Positions 33,130 to 44,841 of a stretch of 64,000 bases of DNA are shown here, piece by piece. The notes beneath the pieces are model-generated. The model saw nothing but the letters and a program-made list of their open reading frames with translations. It ran no database searches and had not been told where the DNA came from. Positions within the stretch are counted from its first letter, which is position 1. The number at the start of each line of letters is the position of its first letter. A program made the translations under genes and the position numbers. The stretch is from Biscogniauxia marginata (taxonomy: Eukaryota > Ascomycota > Sordariomycetes > Xylariales > Xylariaceae): positions 186,001 through 250,000 of the forward strand of contig MU404074.1 in the NCBI GenBank assembly GCA_022695795.1. Reading direction: 5' to 3'.

Positions 33130-36100
33130 TGGTAGTTAAACTACTTGTTTGTCTAAGGTCTTCTACGAAACAAAGGAAGAACTAATACCAAATATTGACG
33201 CATGTGACATGGTTTACAACAAGTACTACGTCTTGACGCAGCCCTATCATTCAAAGATACCGGTGGCCCCTGGGGATTGAATCACTGAGACTGGAGCGAC
33301 ATGTTCCAAGCTTCGAATTATCTCTCAAACCCCTAGAATCCCAGATCAGGAGTCGCGGACTCAATCTGATCTGCTATCAATAAGGGTCGCCTACTATTTG
33401 AACTCAATTCCAGGAACTAGGTATAGCATTGGCACCTTGAATGGAACTTTCGAACACACACCCAGGTTCCTTCAAAATAGTGAAGCTCTGTTTCGTACCA
33501 CAGATCTCTTACTCCTGGCATGGCTAAAGTTCTCCTGAGGAACCAAATCGGAGGAAATTTTCAACCTAGAATCATACAATGGTGCCATAAGCAGCCTTTA
33601 ACGGGCACTAGATTTACCCTAGGAACAAAGGTCTGCAGCTAGCTACTTTGGCTACTGTGCACTATCTCCAGACCATCGAGGTTGGCTGCTATCGTCTGAT
33701 AAAGCCAATGTATTTAGCTAGCTAACAGTCAGCATAAATTCTATTCGACTTTTCCAACGACGGCAATCAAGTATCTCACTCTAACGGGATATACTGGATT
33801 TTGCTACACAGAGGCTCCCAAAGAGACTGTCAACCACCTTGGTTGCAGACTCCTGCTCGAATCTATGCTATATTTTCGATGAGACTTCGCGCTCTTGACG
33901 TCGGCCATTTACAGCCTCTGCTCCAAAGTAAAATGATTCGTAAAACACAAAATCAGGTATTACCAATTGGCACGAGTTACCACTTCACTGACCACTTCAT
34001 CGCACAAGACTTCGTTAACACAATGGCATTCGGTATCGTGGTAAACCGAGTCCATCAGGTGCTAGATGTCATAATGGATGCTGAAACCTCGTAACTAGAG
34101 GAGGATTGCTTGGAGATGAGCTCTCGCATATGGAAGACTTGTCGTTAGTTATATCCTCTAAACCCTGGGCGCTATGCCATATAAAATTCCCATCGCTATT
34201 TTATACGTATCCTCCGCTCCTAAGCAACGAGTTTATTTGCATGCTATCCTGGAGGAACCTGAAAGTTATCGAGGGGGTCAGAAATCAAGATGGACAGAAG
34301 AGGTGATCTTGGCGCAGTGTGGTCTTTGTCATGGGTATGTAGCCGCTAGTCGCCTCTAAGGACTAGTAATGTCGTATTTAGGTATGTTCCGGTGCAAAAT
34401 AAAGGTAGCCAGGATTTAACTATTTACGGTGTTATAGAGTTTGACTTCAACAAGAGAAGCGTGGACATGATTCTGGTTTGGTATCTAGGTAATTCTAAGT
34501 ATACTTCTAGTGGCCTCATTGATGTTGCCTTTCCTTTCTCTCTCTCGTGTACGCCATTATGGACAAACATCAGTTTGTTGGGAGGACCTGGACATGCTCT
34601 TCCTGATTTACTACAAGGGCTGCAGGTTGGTTACTTCTCATCGCACTATCCTAAGTTAGCGGGCCGGCGGCGCGCGTCCGCTCACTCAAATAGCCGCAAG
34701 CTCTCCTGTAGAAAATATTAAGATCGCCTACTTTTATTTTTCCTGACTTGCAGTAGTTACGCATAGTGGTTAAAGTTAGCATCTTCATCACCTAAAATAC
34801 TGAGAGCGAATACCTCGTTAGTAGCTTCAGATAGATGATAAATCATTCATATTCTACGAGCGGTGCAGGACAGCAAATAGATTGAGAATACGGACATCCA
34901 TTTTGTCTCTGAACGCTTATTATGGCTTAATATATGCCAATGGCAACTCCTTTTTTGATATGTTAACTCTCGAAAGTTGATTAATAAGTATCCTCATGCC
35001 AGCGATCTTCAGTAAGACTAGCAGTTTCACACTGTCAATTCACACTGTAGCTAGGACCACAAAACATTCAACAAGAATTCGATTTGATGCTTACTTGGGT
35101 ATCTTCTTTTAAAGACTGCAATGTGACATGCTACTAAGATTTGGTTAATGATTGATATTTTTCAACTAAGTCTTTTTAAGAGCTTCGGAATATGATATCT
35201 ACCTAGGTAGGTTGTTTACCTTAACTGTAGTACGGGGGGAGCGGGAGATGTCGCAGGTTTTCACTGGGAATAGAAAAAGTACGAACGTCCGTAATGTCCG
35301 AGGACTTACCTTTGAACCTTGCTGCAAAACATTATAAATATGCTAACAACTCCATACTCCAGACTTATCTAACTTATATGCATAACTCGAGATTGTATTT
35401 TACTAGATATTTCGGACCGTGATAGATCAGGATTATTAACGTGTTACTTAACATCATTGTCACCTTTGATCCTCCTTAACTCCACTCGTTCAAGAACCAA
35501 ATATATCCCTGTTAGCTCTATCTAGCCTATAACATGTATATTTGCACTGTCCCTAGCCATTAGTGGTGGTCAAAGCTTTCGCTTGGTATTCAGGTTGGTT
35601 TTCAGTTAATGGGGAAACTAGCTCTATCATTATAACTCCTAATACAACCTATTCCGAGCCATTCAATATTACTCGAAATCACCATCTCCAAGCCATCCCC
35701 AACCGGTAGTACCTAAATGGTCTGATGTGGGCTGAGCTAACTAAGAAGTGACTTGTCACTACGGTTACCTATGGGGATTAAGTAGTGGCTGTGCTGCTTA
35801 GGAGAACGGCCCCTCGCGAGTAAAGGCTTTTTGATAGTGGGTAAATTATTGAACTTTTCCGGTACCTTTTAAAAATATCAGGTATATTATAGGTATACTA
35901 TATCACTAAACATATTAAACCATTATAAGAATGATATTGGAAGAAGCCGTACCATCACAAAACCCACAGATTTTGTATATCTCCTCTTTGTCTCTTTTCA
36001 TTCTCCACCTTCGTCTGTAAAATGTGAAGCCGTATGCATTATAATTACCTACACTTCATGAATAACATACTGTACGCGCAGCACTTAAAGGGGTGACTAT

Positions 36101-36447
36101 GCCCTACTGTAGCTTAGTGCTGAGGTAACTTTTCGCGCAAGCCAACGCACCCGCATCCGCAGCGGCTGAAGTTCAGGGCATAGGCTATTAGTTGATTTAT
36201 CTTCACGTGCGTCAGCTAAGGCAGCAACCATATCAACTTTAAGATGTCATTTCGGAATTGTGCTGCGCCACGGACATTGTAGTCTTGCTGCGACCGACCT
36301 TGTTACGAATCCTCGCGGTAGCGAAGCACTCAAATGAAGCATCGTTCCACCTCCCTAGCTGATAATCTCATACTCCAAGCTTAGATCGCTCTGTGATTCG
36401 GACAAAACAAAGAATCAACATCAAAGGCTCCTTAACCTGCGCTTGAG
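33130..36447. other. AT-rich gene-poor region
   Basis: About 3.3 kb with only short, motif-less frames (33801-34094, 34106-34359, 34392-34721). It is AT-rich with many stops in all frames. No transposon gene remains recognisable. It may be repeat-induced-mutation-degraded DNA, but that needs a dinucleotide calculation. Confidence 0.5.
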
Positions 36448-37666
36448 ATGGAGCACCGAAGTTCAATCATTGCCGACAAGGTCGCACAGGCAGCTGGCGC
36501 AGTCCACCGGCCTTCTGATGCATCGGGACCAAGCAGTCCCCAGCCGGTAGAGCTTCCAGCAGAGGATGTCACACGTGATGCCCAATCTTACCGGCCTCCC
36601 CCGTATTCAAGTCCTTCAACCAGCTCTTCCGCTCCTCAGGCCCGCACGACGATACCGAAGGGCCCGCAGTATTATCCCGGCCTTCCGGTGCTAGAGTATG
36701 TATTTCAAGAGTTCATTTTGCCTCTCTTTCTTGTCCCATTCGGGGCCTATAAGTTCCTTGTTAGGACCATTTTGGAGAACCATTCTCTCGAAACTTGCGT
36801 TTGAGCCCCGTTTCCTCTACTAGAAAAGGCAATTTAACTCACATTCATAAACCAGCTACCGACAATACTCACCCCCCATGTTCGAGCTTTCGGCCGACAC
36901 AACGACTATCACTAGCAAGGCTACCTATCTGTCTGAGAATGTCAAGGCACTGTCCTCTCTGATACAGAGCCTCGCTACGGTACCACCCAAGCCTCAGGTT
37001 CTCATCCAGGGTAGTCGCAATCGCAGGGTGGACTTCAGTATAAAACTAAACCTGATGAACCTTCTTGTCCCTGAAGACCAGCGCAACCGGTTCGACTACC
37101 TACGATGTGTGGCAAAAGATGAGATCGCATTTCGTGGTGGAAATGAACCCTCTCTCAAACCAGATATCGGCACCGAAGATGGCCTTGAGGCATGGTGCGA
37201 CATGTTCATCAAGGATCCAGCTACCATCAAATCATTTACTCTCGAACGCGTCGTGGCTAACCTTGACACTAACTGGCTCGAAGGTCAGATACGGAGTCTC
37301 GTCGCCACAACTGATTACAAGGGCATTGTGAATGTTCAATTTCCCGTCACGCACTCCAAGGTCGTTGTCCAGAATCCTGACAAGGTCAACAAATTCTTCA
37401 CGAGCGTCACGGCCTTGTTCTCGGGTAAGGCGAAATACGAGGTCGTCAAGGCTGTCTGGCCCTTTGCCAATGCCAAGAACGGCGAACAGGATAGGAGTTG
37501 TGTTGTACAGAGTGAAAGGACTTGGTGGGAGGAATGGAGAGACCCTATCAAGTACGCTATAGCGACGAAACGCCAGGGGTGGGTCACCAATGAAGATAAA
37601 CTCGAATGTATCATGGAGTCGAAGGGAAAGGGCGTGTCTCTGATAGATTGGGGCCCAGAACTCTAG
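36448..37666 (+). CDS. Conserved fungal protein of unknown function
   Basis: Exons 36448-36695 and 36856-37666 give 352 residues. The 160-bp intron (GTATGT...ACCAG) rebuilds Asp, giving LPVLDYRQYSPPMFELSADTT at the join. That junction matches a fungal family I recognise by pattern, whose members read LP-LDYR-YSPPLF-LSAD here, but its function is not known to me. The first 75 residues are low-complexity (Ser, Pro, Ala, Gln). The rest is globular: ATYLSENVKALSSLIQ, PPKPQVLIQG, VDFSIKLNLMNLLVP, RFDYLRCVAKDE, ERVVANLDTNWLEGQIRSLV and NVQFPVTHSKVVVQNPDKVN, ending LIDWGPEL. There is no signal peptide or membrane segment. It looks intact and well-constrained although it lies in AT-rich DNA. Confidence 0.8.
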
Positions 37667-39711
37667 GATGAGAAGTATGGACAAAATTGCACAATAATAG
37701 CCCAAATAATTTGGGGGAGGGGGAGGGGTCTAATTACGTATATGGGGTTACTTTCAGTTGTTATCTTTCTCTTTATATTCGTACTCTTGGGAGACTAAGG
37801 TGTTTTTCATTGGATATCTTTCGAGTTCAGTATTGCAATTCGGCTTAACTCCCTGAAACCCGTATATTGCTCTTTAACATGAACTATTATGTATGAATAG
37901 TTCAACTTACCATCAGATCAGAATCAGTCATTCCCTCCTTCTGTGCAAACCAGTTAGGTTTGTCAATATACACAGCAAAGCCCACGAGTCTAAGCAAGTA
38001 TAATAGTGTAACTGCAAGACTTCCATTTAGTACGTCCTATCAAGACTTTTAGATTCTACCCGGCTTAAGCGCCAATCTATACGGCCGGATAAAACTTCGT
38101 TTACTAGTGGAGATAACCTACTTTAAAGCCCATAAATATTGAAGATGTTCCAGGTCACGTCGCAAACCCCAAGACATACGATTCCCGAATAGAAGCGGTA
38201 CTTGCAAATGTATCTAACGTGTCATGGTTAGTGAAGCGGGGCTATGGACTTTCACGGATGGCATATACCTATTGCGTATAGTCGTACGCGATGAGGAACA
38301 ATAATACAGTACACTGACTAATATGGCTCACAAGGCACGCTTTCCGATTTCATATTTCTAAGCATCATTTCCATTACAGTATGTTTATCGCTTGTGGGCC
38401 TTAAGATGCACCTCAAACCGAGGGCAAGTGGAGTCTTCCCATTGAATCGGGAGTGCAGCGCAAAATATACACACATGCTAACTTTGAGGAAGCTGGCAGG
38501 ATAGCAATATACACCAACCCCCTCCTCCCTAGTGACCATTATCTCCACAACATGAGTACCAAGGACTTACCTCCACTATGGCCGTCAGGAGATGCATTTA
38601 CACTCCAATATATAGATTGCTCGACTACTTACTAATACGGTGAACTATGATGACATATATTAAAATGACATGAAGCGATGCGTGTAGGATGAATTATATT
38701 GGTCCAAGATAAGGTCAGGTGTATGAGCATAGCCAAGTCAGAAGTGTACATAGGAGGCAATAAAGGGGCGATAGCGGGTCTGGTATTTCCACATTTGAAT
38801 TCCAATACATCAAGGCGCGAACCATTCAGCAACACAACGTTTCTTGGCATATAGAGCTATATGCCTCATAGAAAGAAGTTGCCACTTGTAGTTTTCATCA
38901 ACGAATGTCTAGTTTATTCGCTGATTTTCTCCTTAAAGTATAGCGCAGATGACTCCCCGCTATATAGGACCACTGGATTCCAGTCCTTCTATTCCAGTTA
39001 TCTAGTCATCAACGTCCTATATCAAAATTATTAGCTTCTCGCCAGTATTGAAGGGAGATAAGGCAGTGATTGGAATATCAGCGAAACTCGCTGTTCCAAC
39101 TATTCCCATTTCGACCAGGCGGTGCAAATATACACATTACAAGACCTTCATATCTCACTAGTGGTTTCTCCTATCCTAGTTTCTCTAATAACATGCTGCC
39201 GGCTCAGGACTATGCAGCACAGTAGTGGATAAATTAAATGATTGGCCGACTTGATGTCGGGTGTGTCGCGGTACAGTGTTCCACGTGCCATGATATGGTG
39301 CGATATATCATCGGCTTAATCTTCATTGGGCACAAGTATTACCTCTAATGTCCTTCAAAGTTAGCTTCGATGATAGTTACACCAATAACAAAGGATTCCC
39401 GAGATCAGCTTCGTGTGACCAGTTCGGTGGCCTGACAAGTCCTATCACATTAGGTCTACGCCTATAAATCACGCGGCTCCTACGAGTTCATGGAGCAGTG
39501 TTTCTCGACAATACCCCCATGATGATGCATGAGACACCTGAACTTTTTCTCAGTCATTGAAGCCGCCATCAATAATTATTATCTCAGAATCGATTCTTAC
39601 TGTCTTGGTGAAACATACCAAAACCCCGAACATTCCAAAAGTAACACACAAAACAAGTTAACACACGAAGGAAATAGTTTTATCGCATTGCTATTAGCAT
39701 AGACAATCAAG
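37667..39711. other. AT-rich intergenic region
   Basis: About 2 kb without a supported gene. Short frames at 38318-38548 (-), 38453-38635 (+) and 38632-38850 (-) overlap each other and lack motifs. Probable promoter of the desaturase at the right end. Confidence 0.5.
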
Positions 39712-41422
39712 ATGGGCGATGAATATACTACAGAGACGATTCATAGTGCTGTGGTCAAGGGAGGTGTAAGTTTATCTCCATACTAAGAAGGGTCTCAGTT
39801 AGTAGGCTAATTTTCCGATATTTGTAAAGGAAATCGAAACCGTGAGTAGAGACAAGATCGATATCAAGATACTACGCGACCGTATTCCGACCCATTGCTT
39901 CCAACCATCAACTCTTCGATCACTGAGCTGGGCTATCCACGACTTGGCTATCTTCTCGGCGTTGCTTGTTGGCACTCTACATCTTGAGAAGTGGGTTGAT
40001 GGATGGTCCCTCTTCCTGGTCCGCTATGCTCTATATCCGTATGCCGCGGGAATATGTTTAACGGGGCTATGGGTCCTCGGTCATGAAGCCGGCCATGGTG
40101 CGTTCTCAACAAATAAAACCATCGCCAACTCTGTTGGCTTTGTGATCCACTCGGCCTTGATGTCCCCCTATTTTGCGTGGAGGTCAAGTCACGCACGCCA
40201 TCATCAATATGCGAACAATATCTCTACTGACCTGAACTATGTCCCTCCCCTACGTGAGGAATACAAGACAATGTTCACCCTCGGAAAAAATGAGGCTTGG
40301 GACGACCTTATGGAGGATGCGCCTGTTGTAGTATTTCTTCGCATTTTGCTTCAGCAAGTCATTGGTTGGCCTGTAAGTAGCATCAAGTATAATCTTCTTT
40401 TCTCCTTCGTTCCAAATCTCTCGATATCTAAAGGGTTACTCCTGCGAACCCCTGAGGTCAATATCTCTCAAGACATTTTATTCCTCCTCTCTAAGACAAT
40501 CAAACAGGAGGATCAATGCTAATTCTAGTTAATACAGTGGTACCTACTATCCCATATCACCGCAGGCCCTAACAGCTCACCAAAGAAGCCTAGAGGCTGG
40601 TGGGATAACAGTCACTTCTTACCCAATAGCTCTCTGTTCCGAAGTGACGAATTTTGGAACATTGTCGCTTCTGACTTAGGCCTGATCACTATGGGCACGA
40701 CAGTTTATACTCTCGGACAGAAATTTGGACTTCAGACAATGCTCTGGACTTACATATTACCCTTGATATGGGTCAATCATTGGATCGGTACGATTTCTTT
40801 AGGCGGAAGAGAATCCAAGAGCAAGGACTAACTATACACAGTAATGATCACCTACCTGCACCATACGCATACGCTTCTCCCCAAGTATACCCCTGAGAGC
40901 TGGACATACTTGCGGGGAGCGCTTGCTACCGTAGACCGCAACCCTGGTTGGATCTTAAGATACATGACACATCACATTATCGATTTACACGTGGTTCATC
41001 ACCTCTTTCCGTATGCCGTGCCTCCGCTTACTAGAAAGTGTTAGTACGTACACAATGCTAATGAGCGAACATAGTCGCATACCTCATTATCATGCGCAAG
41101 AGGCAACTGATGCCATAAAGCCTCTCCTCGGAGAGTACTACCATACCGACAAATCCTCGTATTGGGGCGCGCTCTGGACTTCGTTTACTGAGTGCCAATG
41201 GGTTGAACCCAATCCCGCCAAGACGCACCAAGCAGTAAGTTGAAATCTTTTACTACGTGGGTAGCGGTCCTAGGTCCAGTCATACTAAATGCGTGGCAGA
41301 GTGTATACAATAAGCGCAGCGACTCTACTCAAGGTTTTAAGATAAACGAGGTCGACCAGAAGGGTGTGTTGTGGTATCGTTCTGGACGAATACCACCACC
41401 AGTCGTGAGAATGCGCCCGTGA
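39712..41422 (+). CDS. FAD2-type (delta-12-like) fatty-acid desaturase
   Basis: Six exons (39712-39765, 39830-40372, 40538-40787, 40842-41010, 41075-41234, 41300-41422) give 432 residues. Every junction keeps frame and restores family sequence, e.g. [17 protein letters not shown] and HHLFP-RIPHYHA. The three di-iron histidine boxes are intact: HEAGH (103-107), HARHH (139-143) and HVVHH (332-336). Other family landmarks are [12 protein letters not shown] near the N-terminus, [44 protein letters not shown] and the C-terminal [13 protein letters not shown]. Members are ER-membrane enzymes that put a second double bond into oleoyl groups, or related acetylenase/hydroxylase/conjugase variants. Regiochemistry cannot be read here. 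The N-terminal extension is short (about 18 residues before the conserved part), and this AT-rich setting suggests a secondary paralogue. The last acceptor (41299) is the least certain. Confidence 0.9.
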
Positions 41423-42839
41423 TTGAGCGCTTTAATATTTGTGCAGCCCCTGTGTTGAGGGACAGACACCGAGTTACCAGGCAGTTGAGAACTTGGACTT
41501 CTCACTCAATAAAGTAAGTATATAAGCTCGAAGTAGAGGGAAGCGGAATTCTCTACTTTTTCAGGCAAGCATTTACATAAAACACGGGCGCACAAGTTTT
41601 AGTTACACAATATATAGACTGGGTTCCAGCCAGAAGGAAATAGTGTTGGTGGATACATGTAATTAACTTGAAAGTACTAAATTTGTTGTAGTTGATACAT
41701 GTAAGTTTGGTTGAATATTATGAAACACATGATCAACAAAGAGTCTTGTGTTTCCTACAGAAAGCCTTTTCTAAGATAATGTTAATTACTTTATCTCGTG
41801 ATTATTACGTTTTGTACTTAGACGTTAGGTAATTACTTCTCTCCCTACTATACCAACGCTAGACTATTCATAAATCTTCCAAAATTATCGATCAAGGGTC
41901 TCAAGGTGAGTTACATATTTGGCTTACCTGTTATCATAGCGTATTGCTACAGATAATCGAGCCTAATGCCCAGCCCAGCTGTCTCTATTCAAACACTGAA
42001 AACCAGCCTTGTGAGGCAAATTATAAATGTCACCCAACACAGCTTATGACCATAGCCTCCGCCTTTATATGTCATCTGCCATGGGAGACCAGGCCTCGGA
42101 AAAAAAATCTTTGAAAGAATCTCACTCGGAAAGGTCTTTGCTTTGCACCTTGTCACACGGAATGACACCTATAAGCACCGCTAAGGTGTCACGAAGCGTA
42201 TTCACGTGCAAGGCATATATGTATGCACAAGGTTACAAGGTCTGTTGGGCTGTAAGGGAAGTCAGGTTGGAATGCAGATACGAGGTTAGGCTGAAATGGA
42301 GAACGTATTCGGATGTTGCTTACGGAAGTACCCCTACCGTATGTAGCACTGTGCTGTCTATATATATCAGAAGGAATCAGGTCGGATATACGGAAGGAGG
42401 ACTTAGACTGACAAGGCTCGACCTGATTAAATATATTGACATTATTCTGGCTTCACATCTGACCCCGCAACATAAGGCTTGTTAGTCGTGAGCCAGAATG
42501 CTATTAAAGATAAATCATGATGTTAAATTTAATGATACTAACGTGTATAAGATAAAAGATACCTTAAGCAGCAAATTATATATATGTATATAAGTAAACG
42601 GTTCTTAGAGGCCTTTATAATTAAGCTTAGACTTTTAAGTCCCTTAAGACCATAGAGAATTATTAGCTGAATTTGAACTATAGTTCCAAGTCCAACAGCC
42701 TTGTCACACACTCCATTCAAGGCAGACAATACGACGTAGTAGCCGTTATCGTTATTCGACTTATTCACAAGGCTAGGTGTGTCAACTGCATTTCCATTTT
42801 TCAAATGTCATTCTCTCGGCCAGTCCACTTTCTCTAACG
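41423..42839. other. AT-rich intergenic region
   Basis: No supported gene. A 152-codon frame at 42027-42485 is open but of low-complexity composition and unrecognised. Otherwise AT-rich. Confidence 0.45.
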
Positions 42840-43145
42840 ATGGACAGAACGACGACTCTTATAGGTTATGGAGTAGACACCTTCTTTGGTTACGTCGAAC
42901 TTATTCTGCCCAATACCGCTCCACCATACAAGGTTACAGAGACTCTAGAAAATGTCTTTAACTGCCTTAAGACTGCCATCATCCCGGTGTGCTATCGTGA
43001 GTATATGCTCCATGCCCTGGCCCAGATCACATATCTGACGTTGAATGGTCTCCCGGTAGCTAAGGAGGACATAAGAATGAAGGTACTGATAGAAATGGAA
43101 AAGGATCTTGTAAGGTCTGTCACAAGCTGGGATATGTTTACTTGA
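42840..43145 (+). CDS. Small hypothetical protein
   Basis: A 101-codon frame with a fair start context (AACGATGGAC). It reads DRTTTLIGYGVDTFFGYVEL, then a helical-looking middle (TETLENVFNCLKTAIIP, MLHALAQITYL) and an amphipathic end (MKVLIEMEKDLVRSV). It has no signal peptide, membrane segment or known motif. It lies 185 bases from the 3' end of the convergent rhodopsin-domain gene. It could be a real small gene, a fragment of a lost one, or chance. Confidence 0.3.
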   Translation: MDRTTTLIGYGVDTFFGYVELILPNTAPPYKVTETLENVFNCLKTAIIPVCYREYMLHALAQITYLTLNGLPVAKEDIRMKVLIEMEKDLVRSVTSWDMFT

Positions 43146-43329
43146 TCCTTTTGTCACGAAGTAAAATAATTCTTGTCAAGCTGTCCAGTGTAATTATCTG
43201 GAAACCAGACTTTGGCACCGGATGTAAATAACTCATATAATGCCACTTTGGGTATCAAATGCCACCAAAACGAGGACCAAACTTTTACCCACCAGAGCAC
43301 TAGAAAATTGCACATTAGTTTTCTAGCCC

Positions 43330-44841
43330 CTAAGATTTCCCAGAATAACTCCAATTCTCCATTACCACATCTCGCTTTACCCGTATAGCCCAATTGGGTT
43401 GGTTTTCTTCAGACTGCGGCACTGGACTCTTGCTGACACCTATTTTCGTTGTGACAGTCGACCAAGTGTCGCCCATCATGGCACCACAATGTTCATCTGT
43501 CGCGAAATGTGCTGTTTTCGGTGTTTTTGGCGGCGATGCCTTGGAGCTTTGTATTCCACCTCTACTACTTTTGAGCCCAAGGATACCATCCGAAGTGTCT
43601 TCGCTATCACCAAGGTGCATTCCGAGGGCGTAAGGATGGCCAAACCTCCTCCCACCAGGCCCGAACTTCAAGTTATTACTCTCCTTGGAGCCTGCGCGCG
43701 TATGCTTACTTCCAATCTCAATATCGGTATTGCGAGAGCCCGATTGCCTCCTATAACCCCTAGATGACTTGTGAAGCTTAGATGAAAGAGCAGGTACCCA
43801 TTTGGATGCAATGGGTCGTAGCGTAGGTAGACAAGCGCATGTCACACCGGAACATAACTCAGTAATGGACCAACTTGAACCTCCAATATTCTCGTACGTG
43901 AAATCACTCCCTTGTTTTAGGTACTTTATCCGAATAGCAGATATGGCGCAAGTGCTGTGTCATCATTAGTTCCACCTTGGTTAAGCAACCTCTCATTTGG
44001 CAGTCTAGGTACTCACAAGAAGCCAAGACTGAATATACCGATAAGCAGGACTCGTTGAGCCTTTGGAAGATTCAGATGTCCTAAAACCGGCATTGGTAAG
44101 ATGAATATTATGATGTCGGTCACAATATTCCCGGTAGCATTGATATACCACTCAAATGGAGTTGGTATGCATTTCGCGTTGAGCGAAGTGTCCCAGAATC
44201 CAGCAATTGGATTGCATAGGAAGATAGCCAGTAGGACTTGAGACAGACCCCATAACCCAATTACTATCATCGCAATAATAAGAACTGTCTGCATCTTCTT
44301 AATAGTAAGTACACGATAGTATTGCGCCAAGAACGTCAATTTGGCGAACATGAGGCCGGAATTATAAAGCACAATGGAGACGTAGAAACTCTAGAGAACT
44401 ATTAATAAGAGTTAAATTGAGTTGAATGGATATACAAACTTTTAGGTAATCTCTGACCTTCTCTGGGCCGTTCAGATCCCAAATGTGTTTTCCCAACCCA
44501 ACGCGAGTGTCTGCGAGTCATCAGCAAATGTCAAAATTCGCTTCCTAGTTCTCGGAGCAACTTACTAGCACATTGGGATATACCAGTTGCTAAAGCTAAC
44601 ATCTTCAATATGGTAATATTGTCAGCCTTCTCCTGAAAGTTGCCATAGCTGCGCTCCAAAAACTTACCCACGCTATTAACACAAGATAGTCATCTGCCCC
44701 AACCTGCCCTATTATTATTGAACGGGTATAGAATCGAAGTCCTACAGCGATCGTCGCAATGCCGCAGACGAGACATACCACACCAATGACTATACTCGCC
44801 CCATCGTCGTGGGGTAATGTTGGATCAATAGATGGGTCCAT
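43330..44841 (-). CDS. Rhodopsin-domain (Pth11-related) seven-helix membrane protein
   Basis: Five exons on the minus strand (44668-44841, 44566-44602, 44440-44510, 44017-44390, 43330-43954) give 426 residues. Introns are 49-65 bp and all joins keep phase. It has the layout of the fungal rhodopsin-like/Pth11-related family: a short extracellular N-terminus, helix 1 at about 17-37, GADDYLVLIAW (48-58), LATGISQCANTRVGLGKHIWDL across exons 2-3, FYVSIVLYNSGLMFAKLTFLAQYYRVL, the PFEWYINATGNIVTDIIIFILP loop/helix pair with a CNPIAGFWD motif, PKAQRVLLIGIFSLGFF, and the cytoplasmic border SSWSITELCSGVTCACLPTLRP. A polar Ser/Gly/Lys-rich tail of about 170 residues follows. Members are plasma-membrane proteins, and the Pth11 prototype senses surface cues. 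The ligand is unknown. The exon 3 donor (GTTTGT) is weak. Confidence 0.85.

Noticed and set aside
42027..42485. 152-codon frame on plus strand
   Set aside because: Unusual repetitive composition, no recognised domain, in AT-rich DNA; length alone is weak support.
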